64,000 nucleotides of DNA from Owenia fusiformis (Eukaryota > Annelida > Polychaeta > Sabellida > Oweniidae), in the NCBI GenBank assembly GCA_903813345.2, contig CAIIXF020000006.1, forward strand, positions 6,624,989 to 6,688,988, read 5' to 3'. The notes under the pieces were generated by a model. The model saw nothing but the letters and a program-made list of their open reading frames with translations, did not search any database and was not told the origin of the DNA. A program made the translations under genes and the position numbers. Position 1 is the stretch's first letter; every line of letters begins with the position of its first letter. Positions 36,926 through 48,300 of this stretch are shown here, one piece after another.

Positions 36926-37428
36926 ATAGTATTGTGTTGTGTTGTTTTGTTTGTAAATGTAATTATACATTTAGGTGAAGGATCTTTTTCTATTTCTTTG
37001 TACAGTTCATTGCAATGTACATGTACCAGAGCATCGTTTATAAAAAGGCGCAAAAGAAGACACAAAATGTAGACATAAAATGAGTCAATGGTTTCCTTAT
37101 AATACTGTCTTAATGAAGTGTCACATACTTATAATGCACGAATACATGCGAGATTAGCTTAATAGCGGCATGCTCACTGCTTATATACAACGCTACAGTA
37201 AAGTGCTTCTCAATGTCCTTTTCACAATGTACTCTGCTACGAGAAGGGGTGTTCTCGTAACAGAATAAGAACAACTTACCCGAGTTGGACCATTATTTAT
37301 AGACTGTTGTCCATAACAATGGGACACCGTGCATCATTTTTAAAAGATCAAGTGTAACTTTCCATAAAAGAGAATCTAATCATAAAATGTATTGAAATGT
37401 CACAATTTCTTTAAAGTGGTGTTACTTA

Positions 37429-37482
37429 TGCCTGGGTCACATTTGCTCCGATTCATCGGTCGGTACCCGGCCGATTGAGTAT
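37429..37482. mobile_element. Half-copy of the TGCC..GGTCACATTTGC palindromic MITE
   Basis: TGCCTGGGTCACATTTGCTC followed by CCGGCCGATTGAGTA matches one arm of the 140-bp palindrome at 61941-62080. The other arm is missing; an AGATGCGAGTAG element begins a few bases further on, which suggests insertion or replacement. Confidence 0.6.
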
Positions 37483-37486
37483 CCTC

Positions 37487-37915
37487 AGATGCGAGTAGGA
37501 AGTGACCAGTTTCGCCACCAGGTGGCTGATTCGGGGGAAATAACATGGCAGGGTATTACAAAATTCCCTTAAACTTGAATATACATCAGTTTTAGTGGTT
37601 CACTTTTCAAACTACCCTTATGTATGTGATAGTTATACAAATTAAAATATGTCCAGGAAAAGAAAATATTGTCTGCTCAACACAAGAAAAGATATATCAC
37701 TTTTTGTAGTTTTAAAACATTGTGCCTATGGGGAATCTCCCCGACCTAGAAGTCACATTTTCAAAGAAAATTAAATTTTCAACGTTGATAAACTCCTTTC
37801 AAAACCACATTTTTAGATGTAATTTTATATGTAGATTCCAAATATGACACCAGTTTGACTGAATTGTACATTTTTAATGACGTAAATCAAGATTACTTCT
37901 ACTAGCATCTGGCAT
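37487..37915. mobile_element. AGATGCGAGTAG-ended MITE, copy a
   Basis: Begins AGATGCGAGTAGGAAGTGAC and ends with CTACTAGCATCT. It shares its interior (CCACCAGGTGGCTG, AAATTAAAATATGTCCAG, AATGACGTAAATCAAGAT) with copies at 38046-38457 (inverted) and 59636-60019. Copies a and b together form a ~970-bp foldback. Confidence 0.8.
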
Positions 37916-38045
37916 TGTCTGGGATATTGTATTCAGTTTTGGTATGCACTTTCTTTGCTTAGCAAAACACGTTAACATGTGAAGGGTCGATGAAATCACT
38001 TCCTGTTTGAAATGACAGCCTATTGGAAATAAGCACTACAATAGA

Positions 38046-38457
38046 CTAGATGCGAGTAGAAATAATCTTGATTTACGTCATTAAATATTCAAAATTCAGT
38101 CAAAGTGATGTCATATTTGAAACCTGCATGTAAAAGTACATCTAGAAATATGGTTTCGAAAATTGTCTATCAACTTTGAATTTTTTTTTTTGTTCGGGTT
38201 GATTCCCCATAGAGCCCATGTTACAAAATCACAAAAAATGAATTATCTTATCTTGTATTGGACAGATAACATTTTCTTTTACTGGACATATTTTAATTTG
38301 CATAACTATTAGATACATAAGGGTTATATGAAAATTGAACCACGCAAATAGATGTAATTTAATTTTAAGTTAAAGGGGACTTTCTACCATACCCGCCATG
38401 CTATCTGACCCGAACGAGCCATCTGGTGGTGAATCTGGTAACTACCTACTCGCATCT
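38046..38457. mobile_element. AGATGCGAGTAG-ended MITE, copy b (inverted relative to copy a)
   Basis: Begins AGATGCGAGTAGAAATAATC and ends ACCTACTCGCATCT. It is the reverse of copy a, about 130 bp away. In sequence it is closer to copy c (59636-60019) at GGGTTGATTCCCCAT and CGAACGAGCC. Confidence 0.8.
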
Positions 38458-39342
38458 GCGTTATTCAAAGCCTTCGATCCGTAAAAGTCCATAATTTGTG
38501 CCATATTGATATTTTTTCTATCATTCACGAATCATTTTATCCTTAATTTGTTTCAGTCTACAGATGTGTTACCAATTTGTCTTCATTGTTTTAATCATCT
38601 TTGCACATAAACCCATATTTCCAGGGCTTATTCCAAAGGCAAATTCATACCACAAACAAATTAATTTTTGTTAAATAATATTTTTATAAAAAAGGAGAAT
38701 ATAATCAATATATACTTCTTGTGTATCTAATGAAATATAATGGTAATAGTTTTATTGCAATGAAAAGGCAGAATATATATATACTCAAGCACGCCATACA
38801 TTTTAAACATCTTCTTCAGCCTCGATTTGGATATGTTCTGTGTGGGTACCGCGTCACCTCTAGCTACCGTGCGTGGAATGAGAACAATAGTCCCATAGAT
38901 TCTTTAGCTGCTTATCTTATCACCATTTTGTGTACTGGCATGCTGACCTTGAAGTCCACATACACGTCATGTTCTAAACTGAAACACTCTTTGATAACAA
39001 TAACACAAAATGATTTACCACATACACCACCGGTTGAAATGGAGCAAAACATACAAGGTCTGGCTTTATATTAATTAGATAATTGACATGACTTTCAAAT
39101 GAAACATCACTTCTACTTAATCAAATACCGATCATGTAGGGAAGGTTTGAGTTTGGCTATATTCTGCCTTTTTAGACTGACGTGAAGATTACAAATAAAA
39201 GATCTCAATTTCTATAATAATTATATCTTAACAATAATAGCGCCAAAGACAACGAAATGGCCAATTTAATCACAAATACCTAACTCAAGTATTCAAATAC
39301 AGAATTTATATAACTAGATAATTCTAATGGTAGTTATTATCA

Positions 39343-42300
39343 ATGCTAAATTGTATCTTTTCGGTATCAGGTTTCAAATACACTGGCGATGACTGGGAAG
39401 TGACAGACGAGATGAAGACGCACTTTGATGAGTTTGGTTACATCATTGTACGTGGTCTACTCACTAACGATGAGACTCAGAAACTCCGCCAGTTTCTAGA
39501 GACCGACAAGGGTATAATGGATCACAAGGTCGACAAGGATGACGGGGAGGGTAAACATGCAAGAGCGACAGTGTGGAATAACCCAAGTGATGACATTCTG
39601 GGTGTCGTCGCCCGCACTAATCGCATGGCAGGCACGTGGGAAAAGGTAGAACGCATCTTTGCGTGTATAATGTATCTAAACTTTAGAGTTCTTGCTATGT
39701 CGTCTTTTTTTGTTTTTTCTGTTAATGATTGAATCTTAATTTTGTTGTTCTTAAGTTACAGTAGGTCAGTATTGTGCTTATACTGTAAAATGATAAATGC
39801 ATACATGACAAAGTGTGACGATCCTTCAGATTACTTTGAGCATGGTAATGGAATTGACTTGAAGTATTGTCACTTTGTTTAACTTCTTGCTCTTCACTCT
39901 TTACTTAATATTTCAAGAGTTATAAAATAATTTAAATTCTGTGAAAGGGTAGTCAGTATTGCTACTTCGGCTATTCTCTTAAAGTATGGTTGGAGTTTAA
40001 TCAATTTACTCTATATTTATACTTAGGTTAATAACCTTCTCTTGTGTTTTTCATGTTATATTATTTACAGGATTAATGTCAACATATATATTTTGTTCAT
40101 AATATGAGTTTAATATGAAGGTTTTAAGCCAAGTTTCATGTTTAGTGTTATGCTACAAACTTTTTAGAAAGGGCAGTTGTCTGGGTTTGTTTCAAAATCC
40201 AAAGTGAGGCTTATTAAGCTTGATTTAAGTAAATAAGTACGTTTTAAGTGAATTGTCTTTTTCTGTGCTTTTATGATTCGAATTCAAGCCGGCCAGACAT
40301 GGAAAACATTTTGTGGAATTTTAAACATTAAATCGTCACTAAAATTGGATATTTATATTGCCACAGATAAACCAACTTAGGTGTACGAGTTGGTAAAGGT
40401 AATTGACTTGATTTAATTGTATTTTTGCAGAGTTTTAGTCTTTGAAAAGAAGTATCTGTGCACTTGATTTTTTCCTTAATTTTATTTATTTGCCTTGTGA
40501 ACATCCCATGTTTAAATTGTCCCAGGGATTGTTAAGGAACATTTGACAAGGTTAACGCAAAGTTACACGCAGAGTTTTTGTCTTAAAGAACCTATGTAAC
40601 TTATTAACCAGCGTCGAAAGCAAGTTCCCGGGGTTCCTTATGGAACCTTCTATACAACATCCCCACAGGGAATCGTTTAGGAATATTTGACAAGGTGTAC
40701 GAAAAGTTACTGTCTTTACGAACCTTATGTAACTTGCTCTAAACCAGTCAACTGCAAATTCCAGGGGTTCATAGACACCTCTATACGACATCCCCCCCCC
40801 CCCATCCAGTTTGGGACTGTATTTAGTTTGTTCACAGGGTAAATTTTATTGATACACTAGAAATACTCCTTTCTATATTTAAATTCTGGGTAATTTAAAG
40901 GTGAAATCCCGGGCTTATGGGACCATTATCAAACAACTGATCATTGAAGTACTTTTAAGGGTCATGGTCATTCGAACCCCATTTTCGGACTTAAGACACC
41001 CCCTCCCCTTCTAGTTTTCCATGTCTGGTCTAATTCTATGTTAACCACATTCTAATTCATTATAGATACTAGAATACTTTTAAAATACTGTTTCCCATTT
41101 GTTTGCCAATTGTACCATAGTCTGATAGTGGCAAAATGATGTTCCAGTATAGGGAGCTTATTTCAACCCCCCCCCCCAGGGATGATATAAAATTGCACTG
41201 TTAAGTTACATTTTTGGAAAAAGACCCATTTTAGGCTTTATTGCAAATTGTTTAACTGAACTTCCATTAGCTGTGCTGTTTTATGCATGTTTGGTTTGAG
41301 AGATTGTTTACTTGATATTACCATCTCGACAGTACTGAATTGTGTAATGTTTGTGTAGATTAATAAATAGAAATAGAGTCGTTTTTATACATTATATAAA
41401 AATCCACAGAATATCACTTGTTGTGTTCGATTGTTTTTTATATATATGTTAGAAAATCCCCCCCCTCATTTTATTTATTTTTTTTTAATTTTTATATTTC
41501 CTTTATTTCATAATACATCATACAAACAGATACAAGGCCTACGCCGAAGCATTATTGGCCCTGTTGAAGTAGTTACAATATAAGTTAAAATAGGTCATAA
41601 TGTAAAAATGATAGATATAAAACATATTTATGAACATGAAAATAATCTTGAAAACATGAAGACAGGTCAGAGATATATGTATAAATTAATGAATATTGGA
41701 CTATTTAACTTCCTTGACAATAGAGTGTAAAAACTCGGCTGTTAATTCAATAGCCTTTTTATTTGTAATTGTGTCAAGAGAAGGATCTGCAAAAAGTAGA
41801 AAGTCTACCCTGTCCTCCTGTTTTCTATTATTAAAAGAGTTTAAATTAAAGGATGGCAGTCCCCCTAGTTCTCTGTGAAAATTGAGTCTTTGAGTGTTAA
41901 AAAGAGGGCAATGGAGCAATAGGTGTTTGGTTGATTCAGTAGAGTGACCACATTTACATTTGGCATTTGGAATATTTTTGAAGTTATGTGTAAAAAGATG
42001 CTGCCTAAAAATGAGATCACATCTCGTTTTATTTAAGACAATTTCTTTATCTCTGGATAGGTTTAATCTTGGGGTTGTGAATTCTTTCTTTTTCCCATTC
42101 AAAAATGTTCTAATTTTATACTTAAATGAGTTGCGTGAGTGTGCTTGTTTCAGTTCATCAGGTAAATTATCCCATAATTTAATACTGGATAAAGCTGTAA
42201 ACTTTCTAAGTTTAGCAGATGCTTTGAATGGGATCTTAAAATCATTGCTACGACGAAGTCTTTGGTGGGTTACCTGATTCTTATACTGTTCAAAAACATT

Positions 42301-45300
42301 TGAAACATATGAAGGCATCTTATAGTTATTTACAAAGTCAAACATAAAAACTAGTTTTTTTTCTTTTCTTCGATTGGATAAAGATCTCCATCCAAGACAT
42401 GCCATCACCTTCTCAGAGTTTGACCCTTGGATGCAACCACTTACAATAAGACCCGCTCTATATTGGACTCTATCTAAACTTGCTAAGAGGTTTAGATTTG
42501 CGCTGTCAAAAATAATATTGCCATATTCGAGATGTGGGAGAATGAATGCCATGTAAATTGTCTGTAAGTGTTTTGATCTTACTGAAAATTTGAGTGCTTT
42601 TAATGGATTTAACATTTTATTACACCTAGTAATCACTGAGTTAATGTGTTCTTCAAAGCTAAGGTGTTTGTCTAAAATGATGCCTAAATGTTTATGGCTA
42701 TTTACAAGAGGTATTTGCTCATTATTCATTGTTCCTGGAATTTGTTTCTTAACTTTTCGTGTGTGTTTAGATTGAAAGATAACCTCCTTACTCTTAGATG
42801 CCTTAAATTTGAGTTTCCATTTAGTGGACCAATTAGCCATTTCATTGATATCTGATTGAATTTTTTGATTTGTTGTTTCAACTGATTCATTCTTTGGTAC
42901 TGTCAAGAAGATCGAACTATCATCAGCATATAAGAAAAGTTTACAATTATGAACTGAGTCTGCTAAGTCATTAATATATAACAAAAATAATAGGGGGCCA
43001 AGAATTGATCCTTGGGGAACCCCACTATTTATTTCATAGGATCTGGAGTCTCGATTTTGAAGATTTTGAGGAATATTTGCACCAGTTTCAGCATTACATG
43101 AAATGTCTGAATAAGTATCATTGATCCTTACTTTTAATTTCCTATCTGTTAGATATGAGGTCAATAACTCTATAATATTGTTGCCTAATCCATAAGATTT
43201 CATCTTATGGAGTAACAAAAAATGTGGGACTGCGTCAAATGCACCTTCCACGTCTAAAAATATTCCACGGGTTGCTAGGTTAGAGTCAAAATTATCGGCT
43301 AACATATTAACAATAGAAAATAGTTGCTTCTGTGTATTATGGCCTGGTAAGAACCCGGACTGATTTTCATAAATGAGGTTCTTCGAGGAAACATGGTCAA
43401 AAATTGCTGTATAAATTATTCGTTCAAAAAGCTTTGAGAGATTATTGAGGAGGCAGATTGGTCTGTAGTTGGATGGGTCTGTTTTTGAATTTTTATTCTT
43501 ATATATAGGAACAATTATACCCAGTTTCCAGCAATCAGGAAATGTATTTGTCTCCAAGAAAATAGTAAATAATTTAACTAGTTCAACATCGATAGAGTCA
43601 GCCACAAGTTTCAACATTTTGTTAGTGATATTATCTTCTCCACCTTTTTTAGATGAATTAAGGTTCCGTAAGTTATCATTTATATTTTTTCGAGAAATAT
43701 TTATGTAAGTCAAAGATTCATTTGTTTTCATAGGACAGGGCGGCAATGACTTATCAATTATATTATGGTGGAACTTAGTCATGAACTTATTTAAAAAAGC
43801 ATTTGCTTTTCCAAGGTCATCATCAATAATTTTATCATTTATCTCAAGAAGAGGAATGCCTGTTGAAAACTTGGTTCCTATAAGTTTCTTTATAATTGTC
43901 CAGTAGTTTAGGCCATTTGCTGCTTCTTCATCCAAGTTATTACAAAGTTTATCTTGATAGTTGTTCTTTGAGTCAGTAATTAATTTGGTAAGATATTCGT
44001 TTTGCTTTTTAAATTGGTTGATGTTTAAGTCATTGCTGTCCTTTTTCATTTTTTTGTACAATTTATCTTTTTTATTGAGAGCTGACTTGATATCCTTGTT
44101 GAACCAGGGCATATCACTAGTTTTCAAGGTTGTAACTTTGCTTGGTATATGGGATTCAAATATATGAAAAAGTGCAGTAGTAAAATCTGATGTAATTTTG
44201 TTAACATCATCTTGTAGGTAAATACTGTTCCAATCGAAATCCTTAACAGCCTGATTCAGGTTGATTGCATTTGCCTCGCTATAAAGCCACGATCTCTTAG
44301 TAACCACATTTTGTTTGTTTGGTAGTGAGACATCAAGTGATGCTAAAGTCGAACAGTGATCAGTTCCACCAATAGGTGGTTTAACTTCAGTTTTCAAAAT
44401 TCGGCCGGGAAAATTTGAAAAAATTAAATCTAGACAGGATTTAGATTGTGTAGTAATTCTTGTGGGTTCTTCTATAAACTGAGTAAGTGAGTTATTCACA
44501 CAAATGTCATAAAGCAAGTTACCAACGTTACTATTTACATCATCTGGCCACCATTTTTTACTTCTAGCATTAAAATCCCCCCCAAGAACTATAAGGTCAG
44601 AGTTTCTCTTTAAAACATTTTCAATATTGGCATTGAGATTGAACATGTATTGGTCTCTAGTGGCAGCCAGTTGAGAAGGAGATCTATAGAAGAGACCATA
44701 CAAAAATGACTTATTCTGTACTTTAACTTCAAGCCAAATGCAATCATTCAATCCGACATTAAGGTCGTTGCGAACTTTAAAACTTAAGGATTCATGTATA
44801 TAAACCAACAGTCCTCGACCAGATGTGTTGTACAAGTTCAAATCTAGGGTGTGGTAACCATCAATGTTGTAGTCAGAAGTATTGATATTAGTACCAACTT
44901 CACTCAGACCAGCAATATGAATATTTTCCTCTTTCAAATAGAGTTTGAGGCAATCAAAACGTGCGTTATTGTCTGCGGCAATACTATTGATATTTGAAAA
45001 TAAAACATTAATATAGTCTTTGGGACCTGGATTCTGTTCAATATCATTTGATAATGAAAGCAGAAGTCTAATGATATTAGGATTTGCAAAATTACCTATA
45101 GTAAATAGCCCTGGTACCATTACTAAGATAGAGCTGGCTACTGCAAACATGAGTATGATGTTTCTAGGGGACATGGTAAATCTAGTATGTTTACGAGTAA
45201 TAGACATGATAGATATTGCTAATAAAAGTGCAGTCAGGTAGTGAAGAGTTAAAATGGATATTATTAACATTACAAAAATCCATTTGAGATATGTGATAAC

Positions 45301-48300
45301 TATTACCATACTGAGTACAACAACCAAACTCAACAAACAGTAGTATGAATAGTGAAAATTCCCAGCAACACATATACCTTGCAAACTGTAATTAGTTGAA
45401 CTTTTTGGTTGGGAAAACCCAAATCTATTCGAAAAAGCACCTATTCTCCCCCTCCAAGTTGTTAAGTCAACCCCCATTATCATACACTAGAACTAGTGGG
45501 ACTGCCATATCCCTTAAGAACTCAAGTGAATGTGTTGAGTGTGAACACGTATATATGTTTTGGGTCTTATAGAAATAAAGTGTAGGGAGAAACCCAGATA
45601 TCATACATGTATAAATGTGAATACAAATAGTCTAATAAACATAATATTGAAGACATAATATCTTGAAGATGGCAAATTAAACGCACTGACACTGTTATGT
45701 TGGCTTAGAATTGCACCAAACAGCTGATTGAAATCCATATCCTAACTATAAATGTAAATAAACATTGAGTTTGGCAACATTCCAATCCCCCTCCCATCCA
45801 TACTTGCTATGTGAAAGCATGGTATAACTACACACATAAACATAAAACGCGCTCAGCTGTTTTCAACATTACCAGTGCAGTGCGTCTCAATCAAAACAAC
45901 AGTGACAGTGTTCCTTGCATGAAATAAAGTGAGTGGTATATATAGAACGCCAGTTACACATACATGTATCATGAAAACCAAGCAAAATGGTTTGTGTGTG
46001 TTCTAAAAATAGACACGCATAGAGCACAAATATTGTTGAAATACATCAACGTTATTTGCAAAATACCCAGATAAAGTCACCAATACACTGTGATAACCCA
46101 GGTTGCCAACTTAAATTTGGTGATCTACAAGAAATGCAAGAGCTGCATCAATATCGAATAAAAACTGAGAACCCTACCTTGTACACAGTGGAATGTTGAC
46201 TTCATTTACGTACATGGAGCCCATACCTCCAACGTATCTATAGTCACATCATCATAATATAGACAATTTACTCGGCAATTTGTAGAACCCCAAAAATCAA
46301 ACTTCATCATGCTACGTTCAAACATGTCATGTACATACACCGGAAGTGCACTTGGGGTCAACTGTAGCAGGTCACGTGTCATAACAAACCATTACAGAAT
46401 TTTGCACAGAATACCCTATACATAATCCTGTTTTTATATAGTAAATAGTTCAAAACTTTTAATGATTTTTATCAGAGTTTGTAAAGCAGACATTTGTTCA
46501 CTTTTTAGCAAAGAGATATGATGTTTAAGTGACACGAGTTTGCCAGGATAAAGGGAGAATTTCAACACAACTGATCAATCTGAATACCTAATGTCCTGTA
46601 TAATTACTAGGTTTAATGTTCTTAGGCTCAGGTTTGCACAGACAGTAACGTCTTGAATTGCTTCAAAAGTTCGATATCGACGTATATTAGTATAAATGTC
46701 AAGTGGTACAATAAGTGTACCAGAGTTTGGTTTTCTAGTAGCATACCATACTCGCCTTAGGAAAGTTCAGAGTCTTCTCCAACATGATCCAGGATATCAA
46801 AGGCCCTTGTTCTACCGGATTTGAGTTTCGCAAGTACCTTTCCGTTTGTCATCCACGAATTTTCAACATCTTTGTGTTTTCTCAGATCATACAAAAGCTT
46901 CCCATTAAGAGGACTAGCATCCTCGTAAATCCGAATCGGCGATCCCTTCAGCAGTTTTTTGTTTTTCATTACAATGTCTTTATGGCTTCTTAATCTCAGT
47001 CTAACGATGATCTTGCGGGTTACGCCGGGTTTAGGTTGGCCAGGAACTCTATGGGCGATTTCCACCATATCCCTGGAGATTGGGATATTCTTATTCTTCA
47101 AAGTTTCGACAACCAGATCGGTACATTGATCGACCGTCTCAGAGCCATTAGACTCCGAAATACCATGAATATTTATGTTGTTCTTGCGAGAATATTGGTT
47201 GTTATGATTACTATCCAACTTGAGCTGTCTAAGATCATTTTCCATAACCTCGAATTTTGCCTTTAGGCTTTTGTGTTCAGTTTCGAGTTTTTTGACTTTT
47301 TGTTGAACTTTGAACCATCTTGCATCAAACTTGGTAAACATGTTTTTAATGAAAACTTTTAAGTCTTTGTTAGACATTTCTTCATCATCTTCGTTATCGT
47401 CTGAACCATCGTGTTCGTATTCACTCTCACTAAGTTCATCCTTTTCGCCACTACGGTCAATTTTCGTCCTTTTTTTGCTAGGCTTTATGGCTGACACGCC
47501 GCCATCTTGTATTCCACCATTATTAGCACTCGCTGGCGTGCTTGTTAGAAAGTCCGTCATTCTGCTTTGGTTAGAGTCAGTTGACATTTCTACGTATGTT
47601 CACGGTAGTCTATACACTTTTATAAATTGATAATCAACAAGATATTACCAGTTCAGCGCCGCTGTTTAGAGCTATAACTGAATTTCACCCCCACTTCTTT
47701 TCCTATCACGTTTCCATTACAACCGGAAGTTCATGTTGTTCAAGTTCATTTTATCTGAAGTAGATTCTGGATTCAAAATAGATTCCGACTAAATTCCAGG
47801 TGACTTTAGTGATACTAACATTCAAGCAACAAGCTTTATCTTAGCTCATATTTGCTAAGGGCTTCTTTGAATAACAATCACTCGCAATAAGTCATACATA
47901 TATTTCCCCAGAAACTATGCAATAGTGCAGAGCTAAAGTACAATCCAGGATCTTACTTTCTTATTTAACCCTTGTCTTACATGTCTTATTGATAATATTA
48001 GTGAGAATTTCATTCACCCTAGTGAGTTTGACAGGCTGTGATTTGAAATGGCCCTACTTTAGTTCTTAAGTGTGAACAGCGAGCTTAATATACAGCTTGA
48101 AGTCCATCGTAGCCCTCAAGTGGCTAGGACTTCCACCTGGTTATACTCACACCCTAACATTATACTTATTTGATACAACTGAACACTGGGCACTTTCAGA
48201 ATCTGGAGTCTGTTGCCATTTGCCTTTATGAGACAAACAACTTACATTGAAAACTGACAAATCTTACTTAGTCTATATTCAGATTTTGTTATCCCGTAAT

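Larger units (their letters stand above)
41470..47660 (-). mobile_element. Full-length non-LTR retrotransposon (LINE, CR1/jockey-like) with intact ORF1 and ORF2
   Basis: The minus strand encodes, in order, ORF1 (46757-47587) and ORF2 (41701-45483), then a ~220-bp 3' region with AATAAA and an A-rich tail near 41470-41500. Both ORFs are uninterrupted, so the insertion is probably recent. The inter-ORF distance (about 1.27 kb) is unusually long and may hide an extra leader. It sits antisense in intron 1 of the first PhyH gene. The exact 5' end and target duplication were not found. The clade is inferred from APE endonuclease plus RT and ORF1 type, not from a phylogeny. Confidence 0.85.

Noticed and set aside
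38721-39074. 117-codon ORF just before the first PhyH exon, as a possible upstream PhyH exon
   Set aside because: No splice donor in the right phase and no similarity to PhyH N-termini.
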